Shown in pieces: positions 1 to 7,473 of a DNA stretch of 64,000 bases. The DNA comes from Pseudomonadota bacterium (GTDB lineage Bacteria; Pseudomonadota; Gammaproteobacteria; Burkholderiales; Burkholderiaceae_C), in the NCBI GenBank assembly GCA_021846965.1, contig JAJZWA010000008.1:1-64000 (forward strand), given 5' to 3'. Position 1 is the stretch's first letter. Every line of letters starts with the position of its first letter. Position numbers and translations under genes: made by a program. Under the pieces are notes generated by a model. The model made no database searches. It saw only the letters and a list, made by a program, of their open reading frames with translations, and was not told the DNA's origin.

Positions 1-29
1 AAAAATTCGCTTGGCGCTTCTGCCCTGCG

Positions 30-398
30 TCAATAGCCGATGTTCGCGTGCACCTGCGGCAGGGCCTCGGAGCTGAGCATGGACCACACCAGGTGGGCGA
101 TGCTCTCGGGTGCGATCACCGTGCGCGAATTGCCCTTGCGCGCCAGGCCCTGGCGCAGACTCTGGCGCACGGACAGTTGGCCGCTGAGGTCGAACACGAT
201 GTCGATATCCCCGGCCTGCGCCAGGAGTTCGTTCAGGCTGAGCACCGGGATGCCGGCGGCCTCCGCGGTCGCCCTGCCCGGGGTCTGTGCCATTTCGGAT
301 ACCGCGGCGACCTCCAGACCGAGCGCAGCACGCCCGAGCATGGCTTCCAGGAAGCGTGAGCCCACCCGTCCCAACCCCACGATCGCGATTCGTTGCAT
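30..398 (-). CDS. Short NAD-binding Rossmann-fold protein (homoserine/aspartate dehydrogenase N-domain type)
   Basis: A 122-residue protein consisting almost entirely of one dinucleotide-binding domain. It opens with GLGRVGSRFLEA, a glycine-rich NAD(P) loop, followed by alternating strands and helices typical of the N-terminal half of homoserine or aspartate dehydrogenases and dihydrodipicolinate reductase. It stops where those enzymes would begin their catalytic domain, so it is either a stand-alone cofactor-binding protein or a decayed remnant. The start at 398 is preferred over the longer ORF because GGAGGAGATAACT directly precedes this ATG. It is divergent from the FAD oxidoreductase gene at 693, so a role in the same amino-acid module is inferred. 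The exact substrate is unknown. Confidence 0.6.
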   Translation of the reverse strand: MQRIAIVGLGRVGSRFLEAMLGRAALGLEVAAVSEMAQTPGRATAEAAGIPVLSLNELLAQAGDIDIVFDLSGQLSVRQSLRQGLARKGNSRTVIAPESIAHLVWSMLSSEALPQVHANIGY

Positions 399-692
399 AG
401 TTATCTCCTCCCTGCATGGTGGCGGCCCAGGTCTTCGCAGAGGTCCGCCCGATCTTGTCATGGATGGTACCCAAGCGAACCCCCTTCACGGCAGGTTGGA
501 CATCGAATCACGCCTTCATGCCGGCGCGCAAACCCCGCTGCCCGCGATCGCGCGGCGCCGCCTGGGGCGTCGCCGCCGCGGGCGCGCGACCCCCTGGCCC
601 GGGGCGCATCGATAATGTGCCCACGAACGGTGCCGCGCACGCCGGGCTCGCCGCCCGCGCCGCGCCCCGCCTGAACATCCACGACGGACGAC
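399..692. other. Intergenic spacer between divergent genes
   Basis: GC-rich spacer of about 290 bp with no convincing small ORF. It must hold the promoters of both divergent genes. A -10-like GATAAT lies at 611-616; the 13-mer GATAATGTGCCCA found here also occurs immediately in front of yhbY (61540-61552). No clear operator was seen. Confidence 0.4.
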
Positions 693-1958
693 ATGCAAGG
701 ATCGGTGCTGGTGCTGGGGGCTGGAATGGTCGGCGTGGCCTGCGCGCTGGAACTCCAGCGCGCAGGCCTGCAGGTCACGCTGGCCGATGCGCGCGAACCC
801 GGCAGCGAGACTTCCCACGGCAACGCCGGGGTGCTGACGCGAAGTTCCATCGTTCCCTTCAACAACCCGACCCTGTGGCGCGCCCTGCCCGGGCTGCTGT
901 CCAACGAATCGGCCTCGCTGCGCTACGACCCGGGTTACCTGCTGCGCAACATCGGCTGGGCCGCGCGCTTCCTGGCGGCCGCGCGCCGCGGGACCTTCGA
1001 GCCCACGGTCGCGGCACTGGACCAGTTGATCCGGCTTTCCCTGGACGAACATGAACGCCTGCTGGCCGAGTCCGGGCAGCTCGCGCGCCTGCGGCGCGAC
1101 GGCTGGATGTTCCTGTACCGCCAGGAGCCCCGCGCGCAGGGCATGCGCCTGCAACTCGAGATGTACCGGCGCTGCGAAGTCGAGGTCGAGGATCTGGACC
1201 CGGCGGCGATCCGCGCCCTCGAGCCGGCCCTGCGCCCCATCTTCGCCCGCGGGCTGCTGATCCGCGCGGCCCGTTCGGTGGACGACCCCGGGGCCGTGGT
1301 CCGCGGCTACGCGGACTTGTTCACGCGGCGTGGCGGACGCCTGCTGCGGCGCAGGGCCGTCGGCATCGACCGCCAGGCCCAGGGCTGGAGCACGCATTTC
1401 GATGACGGCAGCCGCGAAGCGAGCGCTCGAGTGGTGGTCGCGCTGGGCCCCTGGTCGGCGGCGTTCCTGCGCACCGTCGGCCTGCGCATTCCCATGGCCT
1501 TCGAGCGGGGCTACCACATGCATTACGCGAGGGCCGCGGACGGCGCCCCCGCGCTCACGCGCCCCATCCACGACGCCCAGGCGGGCTACGTGTTGTCGCC
1601 CATGCGCCGCGGCCTGCGCCTGAGCACCGGGGTCGAGCTCGACGATCTGGACGCGGCGCCGCGCCACGCGCAACTCGACGCTGCGCAGCGGGCCGCCGCC
1701 CAGGCCCTCGCCTTGGGCCCGCGCCTGGACCCGAGCCCGTGGAAAGGCGCGCGTCCCACGCTGCCCGACAGCCGACCCATGATCGGCGAATTGCCACAGC
1801 GCGGACTCTGGGCGGCCTTCGGACACCAGCACATCGGCTTCAGCACCGGCCCCGGCACCGCCAGGCTGCTGGGCGCCTTGATGACCGGCGGTCCCACGCC
1901 CATCGACCCGGGGCCCTTCGCGCCGCAACGCTTCGCAGGGCTCGGGCCCACCCGCTAG
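693..1958 (+). CDS. DadA-like FAD-dependent amino acid oxidoreductase
   Basis: A 421-residue DAO-family flavoprotein. The N-terminus VLVLGAGMVGVACALEL is the FAD-binding beta-alpha-beta fold, followed by a SHGNAGVL stretch resembling the corresponding loop of D-amino acid dehydrogenase small subunits. The C-terminal part has PMIGELPQ and GLWAAFGHQHIGFSTGPG, matching the family's second FAD-contacting segment. Length fits DadA (about 415-435). Such enzymes oxidatively deaminate D-amino acids or secondary amines to keto acids and pass electrons to the respiratory chain. The convergent neighbours are a racemase and a polar amino-acid ABC transporter, supporting a D- or unusual amino-acid substrate. 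The substrate is inferred, not shown. The TAG stop lies in a tandem repeat. Confidence 0.8.
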   Translation: MQGSVLVLGAGMVGVACALELQRAGLQVTLADAREPGSETSHGNAGVLTRSSIVPFNNPTLWRALPGLLSNESASLRYDPGYLLRNIGWAARFLAAARRGTFEPTVAALDQLIRLSLDEHERLLAESGQLARLRRDGWMFLYRQEPRAQGMRLQLEMYRRCEVEVEDLDPAAIRALEPALRPIFARGLLIRAARSVDDPGAVVRGYADLFTRRGGRLLRRRAVGIDRQAQGWSTHFDDGSREASARVVVALGPWSAAFLRTVGLRIPMAFERGYHMHYARAADGAPALTRPIHDAQAGYVLSPMRRGLRLSTGVELDDLDAAPRHAQLDAAQRAAAQALALGPRLDPSPWKGARPTLPDSRPMIGELPQRGLWAAFGHQHIGFSTGPGTARLLGALMTGGPTPIDPGPFAPQRFAGLGPTR

Positions 1959-1990
1959 CCCCGCCCCGCTAGCCCCGCCCCGCTAGCCCC
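1953..1990. repeat. 14-bp tandem repeat carrying stop codons of both convergent genes
   Basis: Two full copies and one partial copy of CGCTAGCCCCGCCC. Each copy contains the palindromic CTAG. The oxidoreductase gene (+) ends at the TAG of copy 1 and the racemase gene (-) ends at the CTAG of copy 3. Because 14 is not a multiple of 3, the copies place TAG in different reading frames on both strands. Confidence 0.85.
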
Positions 1991-2660
1991 GGCGCTGCGA
2001 GCCCAGGTTGCGCCAACTGCGCAGCAGCAGGGTTTCCATGTCCACCACCATGCGACCGGTGGCCTCGCGCACGGCCTCGCGATAAGGCGGCATATTGGTG
2101 CATTCGAGCACGATGCTGCCGAGCGCCGGATGGGCATCGACCAGTGCGCGCGCCGCCTGCACCACGTCCTCGCGCGCCTGTTCGAGATCGAGGCTCGGAT
2201 CGTTGCCCAGGATGCGCTCCCGGAATTCACTGCCTGGACGCACACCCTGCACGGGCACGCCGGGGGGCACGCCGGCGCCCTCGAGCTCCGCTGGCCCCAG
2301 GCTTTGCCGGTCGATGGTCACGATGCCCGGGCGGGGAAGTTCACGCGCCTGCAGCAGACTGGACGTGATCACCGGCACGCGCAGGGACCGCGCCAGCAGC
2401 GGCTGGTAGCGGCTCAGGAATCCGCAGGTGGTGGCGATCAGCGTCGCGCCCTCGCGCTCGAGCTCGAGCGCGCCCTGGAGGACCGAGTCCAGCATCGCCG
2501 GGTCCGATTCCTGGACCGCGCGCCTCGGCCCCACCCCCTGCATGCGCAGGTAGCGCACCTCGATGCCGGCGCGCTCGAAGGTGCGCGCACAGCCGATGTC
2601 CCCCGGCGGCCGCGGAAAACGCGTGTCGAGCATCAGAATGCCCAGGAAGCCTTCGGCCAT
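1983..2660 (-). CDS. Asp/Glu/hydantoin racemase family protein
   Basis: A 225-residue protein of the aspartate/glutamate/hydantoin racemase superfamily. The paired catalytic cysteines expected of cofactor-independent racemases are visible in IATTCGFLS and in LECTNMPP. The family interconverts L and D forms of amino acids or hydantoins, or acts on maleate-like substrates. The start at 2660 (MAEGFLG) is chosen because AAGGAGA precedes it and the family's N-terminal strand begins there; the 47 residues upstream in the ORF are not family-like. It is the last gene of the strand that encodes the amino-acid ABC transporter. It probably feeds the convergently encoded FAD oxidoreductase. Substrate unknown. 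Confidence 0.75.
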   Translation of the reverse strand: MAEGFLGILMLDTRFPRPPGDIGCARTFERAGIEVRYLRMQGVGPRRAVQESDPAMLDSVLQGALELEREGATLIATTCGFLSRYQPLLARSLRVPVITSSLLQARELPRPGIVTIDRQSLGPAELEGAGVPPGVPVQGVRPGSEFRERILGNDPSLDLEQAREDVVQAARALVDAHPALGSIVLECTNMPPYREAVREATGRMVVDMETLLLRSWRNLGSQRRG

Positions 2661-2742
2661 GCCTGCATCTCCTTGGCGCAATCCGGTGCAGAGTGGGAAT
2701 CGCCCTGCCCGCGCCGCGCCGCGCGACCCCGCGAGGCCCCGC

Positions 2743-3516
2743 TCAGGCGGCGGCGCGAAAACGCGCCAGGAAGCTGCGCGTGGCCTCCTCGCGCGGCTCA
2801 TCGATCACCTGGGCGGGCGGCCCCGCCTCGACCACGACCCCGTCACGCATGAAAATCACGCGGTCCGCGACCTCGCGCGCGAAGGCGATCTCGTGCGTGA
2901 CCAGCACCATGGTCATGCCTTCGGCCGCCAGCTCCTTGACCACCGCGAGCACCTCGCCGACCAGTTCGGGGTCGAGCGCGGCGGTGGCCTCATCGAACAG
3001 CATCACCTGGGGCTTCATCGCCAGGGCACGGGCGATGGCCACGCGCTGCTTCTGGCCTCCCGAGAGCTTGGCCGGGAGAAAGTCGGCCCGATCGGCCAGC
3101 CCCACCCGCTCCAGCAGGGCGCGAGCACGCTCGCGAGCCTGCTCGCGAGGCATGCGCAGCACGGTGATCGGGCCCTCCATGACATTGGCCAGGGCCGTCA
3201 TGTGGGGAAACAGGTTGAACTGCTGAAACACCATGCCGGTCGCGGCCCGAAAGCGGGACATGCCGCGCGCATCGGGCAGCCGGGTGCGCGCGCCCTGGAA
3301 CTCGATGCACTGCTCGCCCACGCGCAGACTGCCGCCGTCGGGGATGGTGAGCAGGTTCATGCAGCGCATCAAGGTGGACTTGCCGGAACCCGATGGGCCG
3401 AGGATGGCGACGACCTCGGCCCGGGCCACCGACAGGTTCAGATCGCGCAGCACGACATGCGAACCGAAGGACTTTCGCAGCCCGGAAATCTCGATCAGCG
3501 GGGGTTCGTCTCGCAT
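2743..3516 (-). CDS. Polar amino acid ABC transporter ATP-binding protein
   Basis: A 257-residue ABC ATPase of the GlnQ/HisP type. Walker [10 protein letters not shown] is at residues 40-48, the Q-loop lies in [12 protein letters not shown], the signature is LSGGQKQR, Walker B is [12 protein letters not shown] (A replaces the usual P) and the H-loop is VTHEIAFA. It powers import by the permease and binding protein encoded just upstream. The start at 3516 gives the normal family length and leaves 8 bp to the permease stop; the long ORF upstream is a shadow. It forms one operon with its transporter partners and the racemase gene. Confidence 0.93.
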   Translation of the reverse strand: MRDEPPLIEISGLRKSFGSHVVLRDLNLSVARAEVVAILGPSGSGKSTLMRCMNLLTIPDGGSLRVGEQCIEFQGARTRLPDARGMSRFRAATGMVFQQFNLFPHMTALANVMEGPITVLRMPREQARERARALLERVGLADRADFLPAKLSGGQKQRVAIARALAMKPQVMLFDEATAALDPELVGEVLAVVKELAAEGMTMVLVTHEIAFAREVADRVIFMRDGVVVEAGPPAQVIDEPREEATRSFLARFRAAA

Positions 3517-3524
3517 ATCCCGAA

Positions 3525-4349
3525 TCAGTGCTCGCCCTTGTCCTGGATTTCCAGCTTCTGGGCCAGCAGGGTCGCCGGGAACAGCACCAGGAAATAGATC
3601 ACCGCCGCGGCCGTGTACAGCTCCAGCGGGCGGTAGGTGGCCTGCGCGGCGCTTTGCGCCTGGTACAGCAGATCGGGCACCGCGATCACCGACAGCAGCG
3701 AGGTGTTCTTGAGCTGCATGATCGACTGGCTGACCAACGGGGGCACCATCTTGCGAAACGCCTGCGGCAGGATGATCCGGCGCATCACCTGCAGCGGCAT
3801 CATGCCCAGGGCCTGCCCTGCCTCGGTCTGTCCGCGCTCGATGGACAGGATCCCGCCGCGGATGATTTCCGAGTAGAAGGCTCCGCCGTACAGCGACAGG
3901 CTCATGGCCGCGGCGACCGGCGCGGACAGCTGCAGCCCGGTGAGCACCGGCAGTGCGTAGTAGATCCACACCAGCTGGACCAGCAGGGGCGTGCAACGGA
4001 ACAACTCGATGATCGCGCGCACCGGCAGCACCAGCGCGGGCAGTCCCGAGATACGCGCCAGCGCCGTGAGCAGGCCGAACAGGAAACCGCAGACGATGCA
4101 CACCACGGTGAACACCACCGTGTACCACAACCCCGCCAGCAATTCCTGGCGGTACTGCCAGATCACGCGGAAGTGCCAGCTGTAGGCCGGCACCCCGGAC
4201 GCGTGCGTCCATCCCAGGCGCAGCAGCACCGCGACCACGGCCAGCGCGGCCAGTGCCCACGCGGCCGCCGGATATCCCTTGCGCTCGGGACCGTCGCGCA
4301 TGTCCCGACCCGCGGGCATGGCGCCTGCCTCGCCTTGCGGATCAGGCAC
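3525..4349 (-). CDS. Polar amino acid ABC transporter permease
   Basis: A 274-residue inner-membrane permease of the His/Glu/Gln/Arg family. The EAA loop is visible as [22 protein letters not shown], and membrane segments follow the usual five-helix pattern (for example [23 protein letters not shown]). The ORF begins with GTG immediately after the TGA of the binding-protein gene; an ATG ten codons later (4319) follows a GGCGAGGCAGG stretch and is an equally plausible start. Only one permease gene is present, so it probably acts as a homodimer with the adjacent ATPase. Confidence 0.9.
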   Translation of the reverse strand: MPDPQGEAGAMPAGRDMRDGPERKGYPAAAWALAALAVVAVLLRLGWTHASGVPAYSWHFRVIWQYRQELLAGLWYTVVFTVVCIVCGFLFGLLTALARISGLPALVLPVRAIIELFRCTPLLVQLVWIYYALPVLTGLQLSAPVAAAMSLSLYGGAFYSEIIRGGILSIERGQTEAGQALGMMPLQVMRRIILPQAFRKMVPPLVSQSIMQLKNTSLLSVIAVPDLLYQAQSAAQATYRPLELYTAAAVIYFLVLFPATLLAQKLEIQDKGEH

Positions 4350-5180
4350 TCAGAACTTCACCTCGGGCGGGAAGCTGCTGGGGGGAATCCCCACGAGCTT
4401 TTGCATGTTCTTCAGGATGTCGGCCTGGATCTCGCCCTTGGCGCGCGCCTGGCTGATCCAGGCGTCGAGGCGCTTGAGCAGGCCGTCTCCCACGCCCTTG
4501 TCCACCGCCACCGTCACGTCCGAGGTGCTGACGGGCGAGGGCACGTACATGGTGCCCACCTGGGGCTGCATCTTCACCAGCGGCTCGGCCAGCAGCACCA
4601 CCAGGGCCTGGCAATCGGCGCGCCCGGACTGCACGGCCAGCGTGGCCTCGCTGGACTGGGCAAAGCGCAGGATGGTCGCCTTGGGCAGGCGCGCGGTGGC
4701 GAAGGCGTCCTGGTTGGAGCCCAGGTCCACGGCGATGCGCATGGAAGGCTTGTTGAGCTGCTCCCAGTCCTTGACCATCACGCCCTTGCGGCACACGGCG
4801 GTGAAGGTGTTGTGGAACAGCGGGGTCGAGAAATCCAGCACCTTGCGACGCGCCGGAGTGGGCCCCGCGCCGAACATCACGTCGATCTTGCCCGACTGCA
4901 GGTCCAGCACCGCATTGCCCCAGGTGGTCTCGACGAACTTGACCTTCACGCCCAGGCTCTTGGCGAAACTCTGCGCGAAATCGGGGCAGAAGCCCTCCCA
5001 CTGGCCGGTTTCTCGGTTTTTCAGGAAATACGGTACCGCGGCAGCGACCGCGCCGACGCGCAACTCGCCGCTGCTCAGCACCCGCTTGAGCACCTCGTCC
5101 GTGCCCTGGGCAAAGCTCAACCCGGTCGCGGCCGTGCCCGCGAAGGCGGCGATCGCCTTGCAAAACTCGCGCTTGCGCAT
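4350..5180 (-). CDS. Polar amino acid ABC transporter substrate-binding protein
   Basis: A 276-residue periplasmic binding protein of the amino-acid (SBP_bac_3) family. It begins with a basic n-region and a hydrophobic stretch (AIAAFAGTAATGLSFAQG) typical of a secretion signal. The mature part starts with LSSGELRVGA and contains GFCPDFAQSFAKSLG, the usual family motifs. The start at 5180 is supported by GGGGAG upstream; the preceding 28 ORF residues are rejected. It is the first transporter gene of the operon SBP-permease-ATPase-racemase, downstream of an AraC regulator gene on the same strand. The ligand is inferred to be a polar or D-amino acid. Confidence 0.9.
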   Translation of the reverse strand: MRKREFCKAIAAFAGTAATGLSFAQGTDEVLKRVLSSGELRVGAVAAAVPYFLKNRETGQWEGFCPDFAQSFAKSLGVKVKFVETTWGNAVLDLQSGKIDVMFGAGPTPARRKVLDFSTPLFHNTFTAVCRKGVMVKDWEQLNKPSMRIAVDLGSNQDAFATARLPKATILRFAQSSEATLAVQSGRADCQALVVLLAEPLVKMQPQVGTMYVPSPVSTSDVTVAVDKGVGDGLLKRLDAWISQARAKGEIQADILKNMQKLVGIPPSSFPPEVKF

Positions 5181-5303
5181 GCTCTGTGACTCCCCGCCTG
5201 GCTGTGTTGGTGGAATGGAAAAGTCGCAGCAGCGCAGTCTAAGCCGCGCCCCGGGAGGTGGCAATCGATGCAGGCCCGCGCTGGCGGCGCGACGCGGCGG
5301 GGA

Positions 5304-6332
5304 TCAGGCCTCGGGCTCGAGCAGCAGACGCCGGCGCAAGGCCGCCGGGGTGGTGCCGAACTCCGCGCGAAAGCGCCGCACGAAATGCGAGGGATCGGAA
5401 AAGCCCACGCGCCTTCCGATCTCGGCCACGGACAAGGCCCGGAAATGGCCGTCACGCAACAGGCGGTCGGCGACGCCCATGCGCTCGGCGTGCAGGCGTG
5501 CGCTGAACGATGCGCCCTCGCGCGAAAGGGCGCGGTGCAGGGTGCGCTCGGAGATGCCCAGCTCGGCCGCAACCTCGGCCGCGCTCAGCCCGGGCTTGCC
5601 GAAATGCCGCTGGATGCAGGCCTGGGCAAGGCGAGCCAACTGCTCGGACTCGAGCGGCTGGGCCGTGTCCGGCTGGCGCTCGTGCAGCGCCAGCGCCAGC
5701 AGGCTGCCGAGCTGGGAGGCCAGCAGCTCGCTGCGCGCCTCCAGCGCGAGCACGCGCTGGGGCTGGATCTGTCGCAACAGCAGCGCCAGCACGGAACTCC
5801 AGCCGGATTGCCCGACCAGCACCTGGGGCTGGTCGAACTCGGCCTGGGGCACCCAGGTGCGCAGCCACGACGCCGACAGGGACAGCGACAGGGTTCTTGC
5901 TCGCCCCGGGCGGCGCATCTCGAAGCCCTGCCGAAAGTCTGCGCAGACCACGTCGCCGGGAGCCAGCTCGAAGCGCCCGCGCCCACCCCGCACGGTCCAC
6001 TCCGAGGGCGCATCCATCACCATCAGCAGGATGTCGCGCTCGCCGCCGGCCGGCGCGCCCGCGTCGGCGGGCATGAGCATGCGGGGCACCACGGAATCCA
6101 CCCAGGACACCCGCATGGGCCCGAAGGAGGACTGCTGCAGCGAGGCCTCCAGTTGCAGCTCGCGCGGCATATCCAGCTCGGCGTTGAAAATCCGGTCGCG
6201 CAACAGCGCAAGCCAGTAATCCCGCGCCATGTAGGGGGGAACGTCGCTGGTGGACCAGCGTTTGAGCATGGTGGGGCACACGGGGGCCGGCTCTCCGCTG
6301 AGGGTTGGGATGAATCGTCGCAGCGGCAGCAT
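5304..6332 (-). CDS. AraC-family transcriptional regulator
   Basis: A 342-residue AraC/XylS regulator. The N-terminal about 200 residues resemble the cupin-like ligand domain of the AraC_binding_2 group. The C-terminal about 100 residues hold the double helix-turn-helix: LSAAEVAAELGISERTLHRALSREG, then the canonical VGFSDPSHFVRRFRAEFGTTP. It lies just upstream of the amino-acid transporter operon on the same strand and likely controls it. The start is uncertain: MLKRW at 6269 is closer to family starts, but neither start has a clear ribosome-binding site. The spacer in front of it also serves the divergent chemoreceptor gene. Confidence 0.85.
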   Translation of the reverse strand: MLPLRRFIPTLSGEPAPVCPTMLKRWSTSDVPPYMARDYWLALLRDRIFNAELDMPRELQLEASLQQSSFGPMRVSWVDSVVPRMLMPADAGAPAGGERDILLMVMDAPSEWTVRGGRGRFELAPGDVVCADFRQGFEMRRPGRARTLSLSLSASWLRTWVPQAEFDQPQVLVGQSGWSSVLALLLRQIQPQRVLALEARSELLASQLGSLLALALHERQPDTAQPLESEQLARLAQACIQRHFGKPGLSAAEVAAELGISERTLHRALSREGASFSARLHAERMGVADRLLRDGHFRALSVAEIGRRVGFSDPSHFVRRFRAEFGTTPAALRRRLLLEPEA

Positions 6333-6373
6333 AGCGACATCAGTAAAGAATTCAATACATTACGTTACTAACA

Positions 6374-6393
6374 GATATCAATTTTTCGATATC
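6374..6393. promoter_or_regulatory. Paired GATATC elements in AT-rich divergent spacer
   Basis: In the unusually AT-rich spacer between the AraC gene and the chemoreceptor gene, two GATATC hexamers (6374-6379 and 6388-6393) flank an 8-bp AATTTTTC. It has the look of a dyad operator or promoter region. The binding protein is unknown. Confidence 0.35.
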
Positions 6394-6519
6394 CGTGTAA
6401 TCCGGTACGAAACTTGGCGCAATACGGCCATGCCTCGCACACATCCGGCCATTTAGATCTGAATCATGCACATATCCTTGGCGAATTGACCAAATAAACC
6501 AAAGTTCGCGGAGCCCACG

Positions 6520-7446
6520 ATGGACAATGAGCAGTTGCTGTTCATGGCCGAGAACCTGCTCGGTCCCCTGAGCACGCTGGAAATGCTCGCCGAGGCCGAC
6601 GAAGGCTACGAGAACCGCTTGCTGTTCATGAACGCCAGCGCCCGCGACTGGTTCGCGCGCTGCCGCGCCGAGCTCAACGCCTATCTGCACGGCGCCGACG
6701 TGGCCGATTCAGCCGGCAAGAGCATTCATCAGTTCCATCGCAACCCCTCGGTCCAGAAGGGCATCTTCCGGGACCTGGCGGAGGGCAGGCGCTCCAGTTA
6801 CGTGGTGAGCCTGGACCTGGGGAAATGCCGCTTCCGCATCAGCGTCTATCCGGTGCGTGCGAACGATGGCCGGCTCGTGGCCTTTCATGCCAGCTGGCTC
6901 GACATCACCGCGCGCACCGCGGTGGAGCGGCTGTCGCGGACCCTGCTCGATGCCTCCGAGGGGCTGCGCAACGAAATGCAGACCAGCCTGCGCGGCCTGG
7001 AAAGTGCCGTGGAGGTCCTGCACACCCTGCAGGACCTGGCGCAGAGGAGCACCCAGAGCGTCGGTTCCCTGGGCTCGGCGGCCAAGAGCATCAGCGGGAT
7101 CGTCCAGACCATCCGGGAAATCGCCGCGCAGACCAACCTGCTCGCGCTCAACGCGGCCATCGAGGCCGCGCGGGCGGGAGACCACGGCCGGGGCTTCGCG
7201 GTCGTGGCCGACGAAGTGCGCAATCTCGCCTTGCGGGTGCAGGACGCGACCTCTCGGGTGCAGCAGCATGTGGAGGCGATCGGCAGCGAAGTCGACGGCA
7301 TCACCGCGCATACCGACAAGGGCCGGCACACCACGCGCGAGGCGGTGGGCACCATCCAGGCCGTCTCGGCACAGTTCCAGGGCGTGGGCCGACTCTCGGA
7401 GGATCTGCTGGGCACGGCCAGGGACCTCGAGGGCGCCATGGCCTGA
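6520..7446 (+). CDS. Soluble PAS-domain methyl-accepting chemotaxis protein
   Basis: A 308-residue cytoplasmic chemoreceptor. Residues about 20-135 form a PAS-type sensor ([12 protein letters not shown], then [13 protein letters not shown]). No transmembrane helix or HAMP is present. The C-terminal half is the signalling coiled coil, whose hairpin tip [21 protein letters not shown] and [15 protein letters not shown] are essentially canonical for coupling to CheA/CheW. The signalling domain is short, so this is a compact Aer2-like or McpB-like soluble receptor. The EAL gene starts 27 bp downstream, suggesting one transcript joining chemotaxis and c-di-GMP control. The ligand (redox, gas or small molecule) is not determinable here. 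Confidence 0.85.
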   Translation: MDNEQLLFMAENLLGPLSTLEMLAEADEGYENRLLFMNASARDWFARCRAELNAYLHGADVADSAGKSIHQFHRNPSVQKGIFRDLAEGRRSSYVVSLDLGKCRFRISVYPVRANDGRLVAFHASWLDITARTAVERLSRTLLDASEGLRNEMQTSLRGLESAVEVLHTLQDLAQRSTQSVGSLGSAAKSISGIVQTIREIAAQTNLLALNAAIEAARAGDHGRGFAVVADEVRNLALRVQDATSRVQQHVEAIGSEVDGITAHTDKGRHTTREAVGTIQAVSAQFQGVGRLSEDLLGTARDLEGAMA

Positions 7447-7473
7447 GCTCCCGCCCCTCGCCCCACCCTTCCC

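Noticed and set aside
611-623. GATAATGTGCCCA 13-mer shared with the yhbY start (61540-61552)
   Set aside because: Identical 13-mers are expected by chance across 64 kb. Without a matching -35 it is not evidence of a common regulator.
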